Virus record (IMG/VR): IMGVR_UViG_3300021376_000229
Coordinates: 1-31,340 of that record
Strand: one strand, 5' to 3'
Length of the DNA stretch: 31,340 nt
Source: a virus
This document shows positions 12,001-20,700 of this stretch, piece by piece (position 1 is the stretch's first letter; each line of letters begins with the position of its first letter). A program made the translations under genes and the position numbers. Below the pieces are notes generated by a model. It was given only the letters and a program-made list of their open reading frames with translations, did no database searches and was not told where the DNA came from.

Positions 12001-13112
12001 ATACACCATCGCCAGTAACCAATAATTTAAATAAAATAATTTATATCAATGGAAACTTTATTATAGTTGGAAATCAAGGAATAATTTTGAAGTCAGTTAG
12101 TAAAGATACATATCAACTTATTTCAAATAATCTTGGAGCTGAAAATTTAGTAAACATATATTATAACTATGGTTTCTATGTAGCAGTGACATCTTCTGGA
12201 CAATTGTATTATTCCTTTGATTTGACAAATTGGGTTTACAGGAGCACATTACAATCAAACAATATTAATGATTTAGTATTTGCAAATGATATTGGACCAG
12301 ATGGCAGATATGTTATAGTTGGAACTGGAGCTACTGTAATGTATGCAGATCCAATTTATAATCCTGCAACTGCAACTGCTGTTATAAGTAATGGAAGTAT
12401 TGTATCCGTACAAGTAAATAATCCAGGATTTGGTTATGTGAATGGTAGTTCTCCCCCAGTTTTAGTGGAAAGTGACACATATAAGACTGAATTGATTAGA
12501 TCATTTAAAGTACAGGGAGATTTTGGAGTAATTATTGGAATTACTACGCATATAGCAGGAACTCCCGGTATCGGAACCACATCTCCAAAAATTTCTTTCA
12601 GTTTAAAATCTGAACAATATGATAATAGTACTCTAGGCGTAGGGTATTCTGCACTGAATGCTTTTGGTATTGTTAACAGCCAGCTATCAAAAGGAGATTA
12701 TTTTGTAATAACTGATAGTAATGTTCAAACCGGTGGCGACTTAGTTGGGATTACAACCCTTCTTGGTGGTATGAGTAATTATCCAAATTCTAAAATTGGA
12801 ATAGCAAAATCTTTCCTAGATGGTGTTTATATTGTTGAAGATATAACACCACCATCAGCTGGTATAGTAACAGTAACATGCAACTTTGCTCCCATGGTTG
12901 ATAATTATGTAAAAGTTTATAGTAGAGGATCAAATAATACTGGAATTGGGACAAATAATTTCTATGGAAGATATAGTTGGGGTAAAGTATATGATTATCA
13001 AAACAGAGTTTTAGGAAATCCTCAAACTTTTACAGCTTTTAATGACAATGGAATTTCTGGAATATCATCCTCACCAAAAATTGTAAGAACTAGAAACATT
13101 GTAAGTAAGTAA
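1..13112 (+). CDS. Giant baseplate-associated structural protein with YHYH domain, 3' part (gp7 position)
   Basis: The reading frame is open from base 3 to the TAA at 13110-13112, so at least 4369 residues are present and the true start lies upstream; the first in-frame start-type codon, a TTG at 885, is internal because the frame is uninterrupted before it. The protein precedes a gp8-like gene, the position of T4 gp7, which organises the baseplate wedge; that equivalence is inferred from order only. Visible parts: an N-terminal segment with a turn module ending in RGFSG (about nt 230-335); repeated HxFxxGExVxY and GxGY modules; a YHYH domain (about nt 3615-3960, motifs GYAYDGNPIYGP, DLDQHNGRF and YPSGVYAYY); a helical cysteine-containing module (about 7545-7910 and 8285-8400); GGxGY repeats again (8890-10330, 11330-11400); and an Asp-box propeller-like segment (about 11420-12355). 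No signal peptide or membrane segment is expected. A virion-structural role is nearly certain; exact location in the tail is not. Confidence 0.88.
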   Translation, partial: QIPEFLSDESPLLVDFLTQYYKSLEYQSGSIDIISNITKYKNSKKFNNIDLIEKTTLTSNILTFDQTINVTSTKGWPDTYGLLKINDEIITYTSKTNTSFEGCIRGFSGIENLKALDNPEFAIFSSTQSSEHSSGSFVKNLSNLFLIEFFEKFKYEFLPGFESRDFYKDLSIENISYKIKDLYSSKGTDQSYKLLFKILYGSDIEIIKPQEFTLTPSSNSYFITKNILVEKISGGNPIDIKGNFLFQEIAGIGTVSASIFNVEYRPVSDKNFYEISLDSTSFTGKFQASGKTRILEDVAVNSNNIIVDSTVGFANSGSLLVKPKNSDFITINYSGKTINQFTGVTNVSKPLDFGLDLVESKFAFSYVGLGNTSKVQFRVVNVIDSIDFSKTSNLRVGDTISLSGFGRDLFNRFEFNSWIYNIPTNHNINIISQVDATKYRIELFDKIYFYAGEQILLVNSTGQTFPVNIVSVEYSPSDTVKKYSQKIVVQITTSGSFNILSAIKIRKKIYKANHFSNYFNNLNLIPTSVQNTYIDSNEEYFYVTSSGLPNYTIFSTDNKKSLSTNVGISKTDVFNVTDHNYLSGEIVYYQPQQVSGIQTGIYFVTKVDNNKLKFSYSRSDVFSKKYITTTIPITNDILYKSGYENKTLKHQKLLKKFPFNQIKSSFDDLNKRTTFNREIGLLNNGVQLLSPTLFDENIYYGAITSINVTNEGQDYDVIDVPPIEIKDETGSGCKAHVNLSGTVREIKILNAGYGYQEKPKITIVGGNGKGCVLESNLVSTQVSVGFKADLNVASADNTIQFLTTIPFEDGEQVVYDSNNNSNILGIVNSSTYFVGILTDNKIKLFNNKIDALQKINEIDIVGVSSGFHFIRTLKNKNTFTKIYVKDPGEGYSNRKIKVPSVLSADNRTLGINTFDSYIFAKNHGFSNGEVVIYSSTDTAISGLSSVSYYKVKVIDNNKFRLYNSGVSTSLSDENYIKNKFVKFNSLGIGTHIIGYPPIEVHVESKSGTGATTNIKSELKPIVLGSIEDVYVEDGGIGYGCTNIINYHRRPNTGIASITSEAILKPIIINGSIVDVQIIGRGNGFRENSEIVISGEGSYAQIEPIVEDGKLSNVNIVFGGVGYNSRNTILTLKNRGQNAKFLTNVNEWKINQVIKSKVSINNNDDGIIYSSNNIDLGLQFTYFYIPKKLRYQLSDNLGENNKENTGTLNHSPILGYAYDGNPIYGPYAYDTTTGGFIRRMNPGYTLNVDLTPGKRPPLFENGFFVNDYIFDGSGDLDQHNGRFSITPEYPSGVYAYYNSIDVNASNEPIPRYPYVVGPYFYNTPVEENFLPGFNQDFNIFNTSLTRNVGPYYLNSANSSYDLIDKVLEEYKQEFVVTEINSGKIENVSIFSAGDNYKVNDPVEIDISDTGGIQSNIVVSELQGREIQNFSLIEDKITDYEVIVSTFGATIKTSSPHQIKNNQPIVLSGISTITASGLEGTKIVQVAEKQSQLLETIGDLNTTGISTFIKVKDITGFKSNDFIGIGTEILLITNIDVNRSGFFVNRIQNTGIHSVGIDTVVLLSKEFKVLNSVSDEKPLNDSSNFRLENYTTFFDPRFTVGIGTSGSTRNVVGVGSTSQFKTIFIPQRSIFIPGHKFFTGQPLIYNSGSGIGGTSLFVNNVGSAISFKLQDNQLVYAVNLGRDYIGLSTIGFTSSIGIGTTNNSLEFWDQQKAYGVIGAAHSLTTINPRITGTLQKSVGIVTTKTNHNLKVGDIIKFNLSTTFNEVVKVIFDPVNRKILMREIAFTNNNVSVDDNSINVSSYTGNINTGDKLVYIAQNPINGLSNYGIYYVSKTNFNSIKLCQYRSDILESKFIDFSSTGGSSQKLYFINPQISCIRTTKIEFDLSDSSLFNLNLQFYYDVNFIERINERSGFFVTRSGIPGNTGAKVILDLSSQNFPIYYQFLSKGSSEENKKQISTDYDVLLNNRISIINHQFNDNFVVSTVVSSKEFIFDNNKKLTEIEKQIINQITTKFSYKTTSTNALGPISKLKINFAGRGYKKLPTIKKIKSVLGTNAVIKITSPKIGRVETFDRVKDGFDYPTDPTLSPSLSVPTIIGIKDIRTIDYIGIITGGKRLNTAPKLIVRNDTNGIELNSNIAGGSVVSVDIIKNSTSISNPLEIFTIHNSNGYEIDSVSIAGNLVTLELTNNLASNNPFIPSGFGQTSYTFPFVVGDQIFIENCRLTPSTAQLANFNSSSYDYRFFDVVGVSSFNNTVTYSMTGIATGGFGTYDDDFGLGTVINKKDLPVFEMVLKDDVNYFSNEKISSAKFSGVILENGWDNKLNQMRLKNISGQINVLDKVFGETSRINGTVEYFDTFNLYSTLGVSRDKTSSIDLSSGILNEYSQRISDNFYYQKFSYSIRGNIPYNIWRESVRSIVHPSGFKEFSDLEILTQPTLNEVNVGTSKSTNMRPKLLDTASSTFINVDSIVNLNDTPNFARVYEEETAADGSIQNIFFDGGIDLSPFIINKTNKVIQVDDISNQFDGTSIQDLRDRFADASDLIDGNRLFIQEEVVGFITATYPGITTNPDWDRDVCARDVGLVVDAVSHDLKYNSNNKTVEAALSYWSTPGGINYVAGETTETIAGFKYIVDLTKFIINNTGVKTSYQLANSVGINSLVYNNITGITTVGTTTSHGLSTTTKNYVVLKNITLSCNSGGGITTAIFPSLGAGPDGNASLSPKGFVYEVEIIDSTKFRVNTGPSTITHNYVNGGTVQRAFISTTQYFNTTILRDINCSPSYSENCCADVQSAISNYIGIITSVIGIGVTAAPSIITYPSIQRGGGIVGLTTFKLKNNGTPLFKHQVSSNNINSVTDTFIIPNHNFQSGQELTYSYSNGSPIGIATTSYVSGITSTLIQVHNFDGTAVLENGYSVAITTSITGVGTVLVPVGPISKSYVQVIGVTTTGSTAEFTVFRSYSSTTGQPLSTSILPTKGGKGYSVGQTVSIAGTYLGGTTPDNNLTFVISKTGPTVISGQSNQSYLSVPSNDSSGATFDISRDSSGAINFVGVLNGGSGYASTSIVSVAGTYIGGTDSNDNLKFSPLELGTKVLPQSLFVYKLNDNEFKLSGLSTSVFLNITGVGTAIHHLEYKEPNHSILVSIDGIIQKALTRKSLNVSLASSVSTASTTILTISAGISSLNTGDIINLANELISIKTIGISSANQIEVVRGHFGSVATSHTVGTSATVMTGNFNVVGDIIYFDTAPYGKIGRVGLLTGSTFSGRVFSRKFDPSTPQDKNLLIDDLSLSFTGIAATQFTIKSKGQTVNTLFNNVNSGTEISNNPIILINNVAQNPFDDFTIDGSGTNTLKFISGVPKAGKISRVAVSTSHGYIPRIGAAATAAVSVTGTISSVSVSGGGSGYRSAPVVSVAATVGFGASITALVSAAGTITGFTIVNAGIGYTITSPPTVVIGIPTGYSNLGLAYTGGTSGVGQQAKITVEVGSGSSIIDFKFDNSGIGYKVGDKLKVVGIPTIHSGSLTEFVLTVDAVETDSFSGFYPGQFIKFDDISQFFNGFRKKFTLSTTINGVRQVLGLRVPTGTNLDVTNNIFIYINDVLQIPNLSYKFSGSRVIFTEAPKPGSKCFILYYRGSSNDVELVVPPPTIKPGDKVIIQENPEDPFDISQFDRVVKKIVAADQLETFNYYSVGIITNPTKIRPLTWQKQDSDTVISGTLYSKSRPNLQSNIRPSATIIKTIQPQDSTIYVDNAYPLFTDVDGLNEDVRDILIFEDKPITPASAQAIVSTSSTISSIVVTNGGVGYANTQSPKVIISKSVIALKDPIFDWKNATGLTTSYNLKSVQYKDKFVAIGSSSVFVTSSDGISWQVGTVGFSQTSNFNSIQVVGVGTSNLLVAAGTAGKIIRATDNGSTISSWTKIPLEEDIIVLGIGAVGRVGSAYTGTFNQIVYSSYANAWVAVGAGGSIFVGNGISTNSFVSRYSETLSDFNSVTFGNTYFVAVGNNGVIRTSNNGTIWENTPSPVTNNLNKIIYINGNFIIVGNQGIILKSVSKDTYQLISNNLGAENLVNIYYNYGFYVAVTSSGQLYYSFDLTNWVYRSTLQSNNINDLVFANDIGPDGRYVIVGTGATVMYADPIYNPATATAVISNGSIVSVQVNNPGFGYVNGSSPPVLVESDTYKTELIRSFKVQGDFGVIIGITTHIAGTPGIGTTSPKISFSLKSEQYDNSTLGVGYSALNAFGIVNSQLSKGDYFVITDSNVQTGGDLVGITTLLGGMSNYPNSKIGIAKSFLDGVYIVEDITPPSAGIVTVTCNFAPMVDNYVKVYSRGSNNTGIGTNNFYGRYSWGKVYDYQNRVLGNPQTFTAFNDNGISGISSSPKIVRTRNIVSK

Positions 13113-13119
13113 AAGGTAA

Positions 13120-13126
13120 CTAAATA
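13120..13126 (+). promoter_or_regulatory. Possible late promoter box (CTAAATA)
   Basis: CTAAATA lies in the 33-base gap between the giant gene and the gp8-like gene, 19 bases before the ATG. It shares TAAATA with the T4-type late -10 element TATAAATA. Because DNA here is so AT-rich, a match of this quality may arise by chance. No terminator separates the two genes, so co-transcription with the upstream gene is equally likely. Confidence 0.3.
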
Positions 13127-13145
13127 AAAAAAAGTATGTTTTAAA

Positions 13146-14741
13146 ATGCCCGCTATAATATCGGATCAATTTAGAGTTTTAAATGCAGAAAGCTTTGTAA
13201 AAAGTGTTTCTGGTGTAGGCGATACTTCAAATAAATATTATACTTTTATAGGATTACCAAATAGTTCTAGTCCAGCAGCGGGCGGATCTTCTACTTGGAT
13301 TTCCAATACGCCCTCTCCTCTAGATGGATTTAAAGAAGAATATGTAGTTAAAGAAAGTATCATATCATTAAAACAAATCACAAATCAAGATGTACGAAGA
13401 CTTGTAAGAAAAGTTATTTGGACTGCTGGAAATACTTTTGAAATGTATAGGCATGATTATAATGTTTTTAATGTCACTCCAGTTACATCTCAAACTGGTT
13501 TATATGAAGCAAATTTTTATGTAATAAATGAAGATTTGAGAGTTTATATTTGTCTACAAAATGGAACTGATCCAGAAAATCCAAAAGGAAGACCATCTTT
13601 TGACCAACCTACATTTATTGATTTAGAACCAAGAGCTGCAGGAGCTAGTGGTGATGGCTACATTTGGAAATACTTATATACTATCAAACCTTCTGAAATT
13701 GTTAAATTTGATTCCATAGAATATATACCAGTTCCGGAAAATTGGGGAAGTTCGGGTGAGTCAATTCCTACAAAAAATAATGCAGTTGATGGTAAGATAG
13801 AAGTTATCATAATTAATAGCAGAGGTTCTAATTATCAACCAATTTCAACATCTTTTTCCAATGTACCTATATTGGGTGATGGAACTGGAGGTAAAGCAAC
13901 AATTACAATTGATTCTTTTGGTAAAGTATCTGAAGTATTTGTTACAGATGGTGGAAAAAATTACACTTATGGAACAATACAATTTTATCCAGGAGCTCCT
14001 GGATCTGAAATAACTGGACCCCTAAAACAATTGAGTAATACTGGAATTGGTACTACTTCCATAGCATCTTTTAATGTGATTATTCCACCAAAGGGCGGTC
14101 ATGGGTATGACATTTATCGAGAACTGGGTGCTTATAAAGTTTTACTATATTCTAGATATGAAACTTTGGAAAGCAACCCCGATATTATTTTAGGAAATGA
14201 TTTTGCTAGAGTTGGAATATTAAAAAATCCTACTATTTTAGGAAGTAATGTTCAAATTTTGGATACATCAGTGGTTAGTGGATTAAATGCTTTAAAATTA
14301 AGCGGAGTTACCACTAATACAACATATGCAGTCGATTCTGTTATAAAACAAACTGTTGGATTTGGATCAACAGCGATAGGATTCGTAGCTTCTTGGGATT
14401 CTATAACAGGAGTATTAAAATACTATCAACCAACAGGGCTTGCTTCAAGTGAAACTGGATTTAAAATTATTCCATTTACTTCAAATCCAGATGTTGGATA
14501 TGGAACAACAATTAATTGTTCTACGATTATTGGACCAACACTGTCAATTAACACAGGTTTTAGTGGTGTAACAACCACAATAAATAATAGAATATATCAG
14601 TTGGGACAACAGTTTGTTGCTGGTATTTCTTCAGCTGAATATAATAAAAAATCTGGAGATATTATTTACTTGGATAATAGACAACCTATCCCAAGATCTG
14701 CCAATCAAAAAGAAGATATTAAAATTGTATTGGAGTTCTAA
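13146..14741 (+). CDS. 8: Baseplate wedge subunit, T4 gp8-like
   Basis: The 531-residue product resembles the gp8 wedge protein of T4-like marine phages. In T4, gp8 forms dimers that join the wedge built by gp10, gp7, gp6 and gp53. The family signature is near the N-terminus: an opening with ISDQFRVLNAESF, then YYTFIG, a KEEYVVKESIISLKQIT stretch, WTAGNTFEMYRHDYN, and the conserved GDGYIWKYLYTIKPSE around residues 169-184. It is longer than T4 gp8 (334 residues); extra length lies in the C-terminal half, which contains GGxGY-like segments (NSRGSNYQP near residue 225 and TDGGKNYTYG near residue 268) also found in the two flanking giant proteins. The ATG has no clear Shine-Dalgarno sequence. 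The gene follows the giant protein by 33 bases and ends 5 bases before the next gene, which fits a baseplate operon. Identification by motifs is strong; symbol follows T4 nomenclature. Confidence 0.88.
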   Translation: MPAIISDQFRVLNAESFVKSVSGVGDTSNKYYTFIGLPNSSSPAAGGSSTWISNTPSPLDGFKEEYVVKESIISLKQITNQDVRRLVRKVIWTAGNTFEMYRHDYNVFNVTPVTSQTGLYEANFYVINEDLRVYICLQNGTDPENPKGRPSFDQPTFIDLEPRAAGASGDGYIWKYLYTIKPSEIVKFDSIEYIPVPENWGSSGESIPTKNNAVDGKIEVIIINSRGSNYQPISTSFSNVPILGDGTGGKATITIDSFGKVSEVFVTDGGKNYTYGTIQFYPGAPGSEITGPLKQLSNTGIGTTSIASFNVIIPPKGGHGYDIYRELGAYKVLLYSRYETLESNPDIILGNDFARVGILKNPTILGSNVQILDTSVVSGLNALKLSGVTTNTTYAVDSVIKQTVGFGSTAIGFVASWDSITGVLKYYQPTGLASSETGFKIIPFTSNPDVGYGTTINCSTIIGPTLSINTGFSGVTTTINNRIYQLGQQFVAGISSAEYNKKSGDIIYLDNRQPIPRSANQKEDIKIVLEF

Positions 14742-14746
14742 TAAAA

Positions 14747-17700
14747 ATGGCACAAAATACTAATCTAAATACATCTCCATATTTTGATGATTTTGATGTA
14801 ACAAAAAACTATCAAAGAGTTTTATTCAAACCGGGAACTCCAATTCAAGCGAGAGAATTAACAACCCTTCAATCAATATTACAAAATCAAGTTGAAAAGT
14901 TTGGAAAACATTTTTTCAAAGAAGGGCAAGTAGTAGTACCTGGAAATGTAGCATATGATTCCGAATATACTTGTGTCCAAATAGACCCAACTCACTTAGG
15001 AATTCCTGTAACTGCATACCTTGATAAGTTAATAGATAAAAGAATAAAAGGCGAAACTAGTGGAGTTTTTGCTAAAATTGAAAGATATATTAGTGCAGAA
15101 AATTCTGAAAATAATAACAATACTTTGTATATAAAGTATCAAAGTTCTAGTGATACAAATTTTTCAAGTAGTAAATTTATAGATGGAGAAAATCTTCTTG
15201 TACTAGAAAACATAAACTATGGTCAAGGAGTTATTAGATTAGATTCTTCATTTGCTACTGCTATCATTTCCGGTTCTACGGCTACAGGATCTGCTATTAA
15301 AATTGAAGAGGGTGTTTATTTTATAAGAGGATTTTTTGTAGATGTTTTTCCACAAACTGTGATATTAGATCAATATAGCAATTTGCCTTCATATAGAGTT
15401 GGATTATCTATTTTTGAAGACATTGCTGTACCTTCTCAAATAAATGTAGATCTATTTGATAATGCACGAGGATTTTCTAATTTTGCTGCTCCTGGTGCTG
15501 ATAGACTCAGAATTGTTGCTAGTTTAATAAAAAAATCACTGGATGATTTTAACGATGAAAATTTTGTGGAATTATTAAGGATTGAAAACGGAGAAATTAA
15601 AAAAGTTCCTAAAAAGCAAGACCCAATTAGTTTAATAACCGATGAATTGGCAAGAAGAACAAATGATGAATCAGGAGATTATTATATAAAACCCTTTAGT
15701 GTAGTAGCTAAAGAATCATTAAACAATGCACAGGGAAACAATGGAGTTTATAATCTTCGTCAACTAACAAAACAAGGAAATACACCTTCGAATGATTTAT
15801 TAACTTTACAGATTTCTCCTGGAAAGGCGTATGTTAAAGGATATGAAGTAGAAACTCAGATAACCATAAATGCAGATTTAGAAAAACCTAGAACTACAGA
15901 GTCAGTAAAAGATACCACTGTTCCATTTACTTTAGGTAATTTGGTAGAACTTAATAATGTTTATGGGGCAGTTCCTGTAGGATTTGGAACAACAAGTCAA
16001 GTATCTTTGTATTCAAAAAGAACATCAACTCCAGGTGTTGCTTCTGGAATTCCCATAGGCGTCGCTAGACTTTACGATTTGAAATTAAAAAATGCTGGAT
16101 ATTCAAACGCTGCCAGTATTTTTGAGAGTTCATCCTATGATATACAAACATATACATATTTGCAATTAAATGCTACATTAACTTTATCTAGACCAGCATT
16201 TATTGAAGGAAAAAATAGTTCTGCATCTGGATTTTTAGCTATAAATGCTTCAAACTCTAATCAATTGGTGTTATACCAAGTTTCTGGAACTTTTTCAGCT
16301 GGTGAACAATTAAAAGTCGATGGACAAGATATTTCTAGAACAGTAACTAATGTTAGGGATTATAATTTAAGTGATATAAGACAAATAGTTGGATTTAGTG
16401 GAGCCACAACAGTATTTACTGCAGACACTGTGATATCCCAAGCAATACCCATTGCACCTCAAAATACCAGTTTTACTATTTCTGCTGCAGCTGGCGGCAT
16501 AAGTAATGTAACATCATCTAATTCAACATTTGGAGTCGGAATTAATACAGGAGATATTTTTGTTTATACAAAGTCTAATGATACATTACCAACATTTAAT
16601 AGAGTAACTTCAGTAAATGCTGCTTCAAAAACTATTCAAATTGAAGCCACTACTAGTGTTACTGGCGTTAATGTTGGTACATTACCTTCAGCTGCAACAA
16701 CTCTCACTGGCCTAGTGAAAGGAATTTCTGTACTAGAAAATCCAACAGATTCTTACTTTTTTGCAGAATTAGATAACACAAATATTTCAAATGTTGATAT
16801 ATCAGAAGGAGAGATGGTTTTTAGGAAATCATATTCAGTAACTGTTGCATCAAATGGTTTGACAGCAACTTTAGAAAGTGATACTAATTTTACTCTAGAG
16901 CCTTTTGATGAGGAAGACTATACATTAGTCTATAGTAATGGAGTTGTAGAACCATTAACTAAAAACCAGTTTACAATTACTGCTGCCAGAACTTTAACTT
17001 TAGTTAATTTATCTCAAAATGGCTCCGCTACATTAACAGCAACTTTTCGAAAAAGAAAATTAAAACCAAGAAAGAAAATTTATAATAGATGTGCAATATT
17101 AGAAATCAATAATTCAAGTACAACTAAATCTGGAATAGGTAGCACAACTCTTAATGATGGACTAATATTTAGTCCTTATTATGGAACAAGAGTTCAGGAT
17201 CAAAAGATTTCATTAAATGTACCTGATGTAATTTTTGTTTCTGCAATTTTTGAATCTTCAGATAATAATTCCGCCGATTTGCCAAAATTAGAAGTTATTG
17301 ATTTAAATGCTAATATTTTAAATGCAATAAAAGGTGAGATTGTTTATGGTGAAACGAGTAGTGCTTTGGCGATGTTTGTTGAAACTAACGGAACAAATCA
17401 ATTTGGATTCGTTTATATTAATGAAAATACTTTCCTTAAAGATGAAAAAATTGTTTTTAGTGAATCAAATATTACTGCAAAAGTAAGTTTATTAATAGAG
17501 GGAGATCGAAATATAGTATCAGATTTTATTTTTAACGATGGACAAACTCTTGAAATCTCCGATTTTTCATTTTTAGTAAGAAAAGATGGCGTTACTGCTC
17601 CAACAAAGAAATTAAAAATTGTATTCCACCATTATTACATAGATGCAAATGATGATGGAGATTTTGTTACTGTTGCTTCATATGATAGTGATAGATATGC

Positions 17701-20700
17701 AACTGAATTGCCTTTTGTTGGTTTTAATAGAGCAAGTGATATTATTGACTTGAGACCAAGAGTCAGCCCTTACAATAGTAACTTAACTCCATATTCCCCA
17801 TTTGAATTTGAATCTAGAAAGTTTTTGCCTGCAACTAATTCTAGCCCATATAATTTTGCTAAGGACAAAGATTTATTCTTAAGTTATTCTTACTATCTTG
17901 CCAGAACAGATAAACTTTATCTTAATAGATATGGTGAATTTTTAATATCCAAAGGAGTCCCATCATTAACTCCAATTTCTCCTTCTATAATTGAAAACGC
18001 TTTAGAAGTGGCTACAATTACAATGAAACCATATGTTTATACTGTTGATGATGTGGTTGTACAACTATCTTCGCATAAAAGATATAGAATGCAAGATATT
18101 GCAAGACTTGAAGACAGAATAAGAAATATCGAATATTATACATCACTTTCTCTTCTAGAAACGGATACTAAAAATTTAACATTAAGAGATTCTCAAACTC
18201 AGTTAGATAGATTTAAGTGTGGATTCCTTGTAGATAATTTTAAATCTGTAAGTAGTGGAGCTTTAGGTGATCCACAACATAAATGTAGTATTGATACTAA
18301 AGATGGTTTACTTAGACCACAACACTACACAACTTCTGTGGATCTTCTATTAGGTTCTGAAGCGGTGATAGGAGCATCTAATATTTCAAATCCAGAAGCA
18401 GATCTAAGATTCGTAAAAGATCTTGGAAATCCCAACACAGTTAAAGTTGGCGATGTTGTATGTTTAAAATACACTGATGTAGTATTTCTAAAAAATACTT
18501 TTGCGACTAGAGCTGAAAATGTAAATCCATTTCATGTTGTTAATTGGATTGGTGCAATTGAATTAAATCCAGCTACGGATACTTGGATTGAAACTAAAGG
18601 CACAAAGAGAACTGTCGATCAAGAAGGCAATTATTCAACCACAATACAGCAACTTGGTGTTGATTCAAATACGGGACTATCTCCTATAGATTGGGGATCT
18701 TGGGAAACAACATGGACTGGTACTCAAGAAATTGCTAGACAAAATATGGGTAGCATATATGTTGGCACTCAAGAAATTTCCAGAAGTACCCATAGGGGAG
18801 GATTCCAAAAAGGTAGAGGAATTCCCGAAACTACTACCATAAACTACAGAGATCAATATACTAATTTTACTAATGTAACCACATTAACTACTACAAAACA
18901 AGCGAGACAAGGTATTCAATATAAAGTATCCGAAAGATTTGATACAGTTAATTTAGGTACATTTGTTATATCTACTGAAGTTATTCATAAAATGCGTACA
19001 AGAAATATTGAATTTATTGCAAGAAGATTAAAACCAACAACAAGAATGTATGCATTTTTTGATAATGTTGATATGGCTAAATATGCCATGCCTAAATTAA
19101 TTGAAATTGAAATGCAAAGTGGTACTTTTGCTGTTGGTGAAACTGTAACTGGAACATTGGGAACCGCTTCCATTAAATTTAGATTGGCATCTCCTAATCA
19201 CAAATATGGTCCATATAATCAAGCAGAACAAGTTTTTACTGCCAATCCATACTCTCCACTCCAATCGATACCTACATCATATTCTACAACATCAACGGTA
19301 TTAAATGTTGATACAGCTTCTTTAGAATTACAATCTGCTTCTGGATTTTATGGATATGTTATTCAAAACATGCAATTAAAAGGAGAAGCTTCTAAAGCGA
19401 TAGCTAAAGTAACAAATGTAAGATTAATTACAGATTCATCCGGTACTTTGATTGGATCTTTACATATTCCTGATTCAAAACTACAGTCTACACCTTCATT
19501 TGAAACTGGAACAAAAACATTTACACTTACAACTAGTTCTACTAATACTACAATCGTTGGTGCAACCGATAGCACAGCCGATACTAAATTTACATCGTCT
19601 GGTCTATTAAACAATACTGAAGAAGTTACTTTAAGAACTAGAAATGCAAATGTAGAAAGATTAAGTAGAAGTGAAGAACGAACTTTGACTAGTCAACAAA
19701 CAACACTTCAAGCCGGAACTTCTTTTGTTAATAGAACTGTTTCTCAGACAAGATGGGTAGATCCACTTGCACAATCTTTTGAAGTTCCAGATGAAAATGG
19801 TGTATTTATCACAAAGTGTGAAATATTCTTTAGAACTAAAGATACTAATAATTTACCCGTTACTATGCAAATCAGAACTATGCAAACTGGTTTGCCCACA
19901 ACGACAATTATTCCTTTTGGTGAAGTAGTTTTAGATCCAAGTCAAGTAAATGTATCTTTAGATGGTAAAACTCCTACTACATTTACTTTCCCATCTCCAG
20001 TTTATCTTGAAACTGGAAACTCATATTCTGTAGTTTTACTATCGGCGTCTAATGAATATACAGTATGGATTTCTAGAATGGGTGAAGAAGATGTCACTAC
20101 ATTAAATTTACCTGAATCACAAAAGATCGTTGTATCACAACAACCATTATTAGGTTCCTTATTTAAATCTCAGAACGGTGCAACCTGGGATCCAAGTCAA
20201 TTAGAAGATTTAAAATTAGTTTTATACAGAGCAAAATTTGTTACTGGATCTAGTACAGCAAGATTCTATAATCCAAAATTAGATATTGGTAATAATCAAG
20301 TTGTAACTTTAAGACCAAATCCTCTAGATTGTATTTCTAAGTCAGTTTTGATAGGACTAGGAAAAAGTTTGACTTCTGCAGAAGTTTCTGGATTGACTCC
20401 AGGAAGTCCAATATTGCAACAAAACAATTCTAAATTTAGATCAAACTTGAAAAGTATTGTTGGTTCAGTGGGAATTGGAAGCACATTAACAGTAACTGCT
20501 ACAGGTCTTGGATTTACATCTACATTTAAAACCTACTCCAATGTAAGTTTAGTATCTTTAACTGGTAAAGGATTTGGCGGAAAAGTTAATTTAAGTGTTC
20601 AAAATGGAGTGGCAATTGCAGCCACAGTTTCAATTGGTGGAACTGGATATGCTATCGGAGATGCACTAGAAGTAAATTATTCTCAAACAGATAACCTTGG

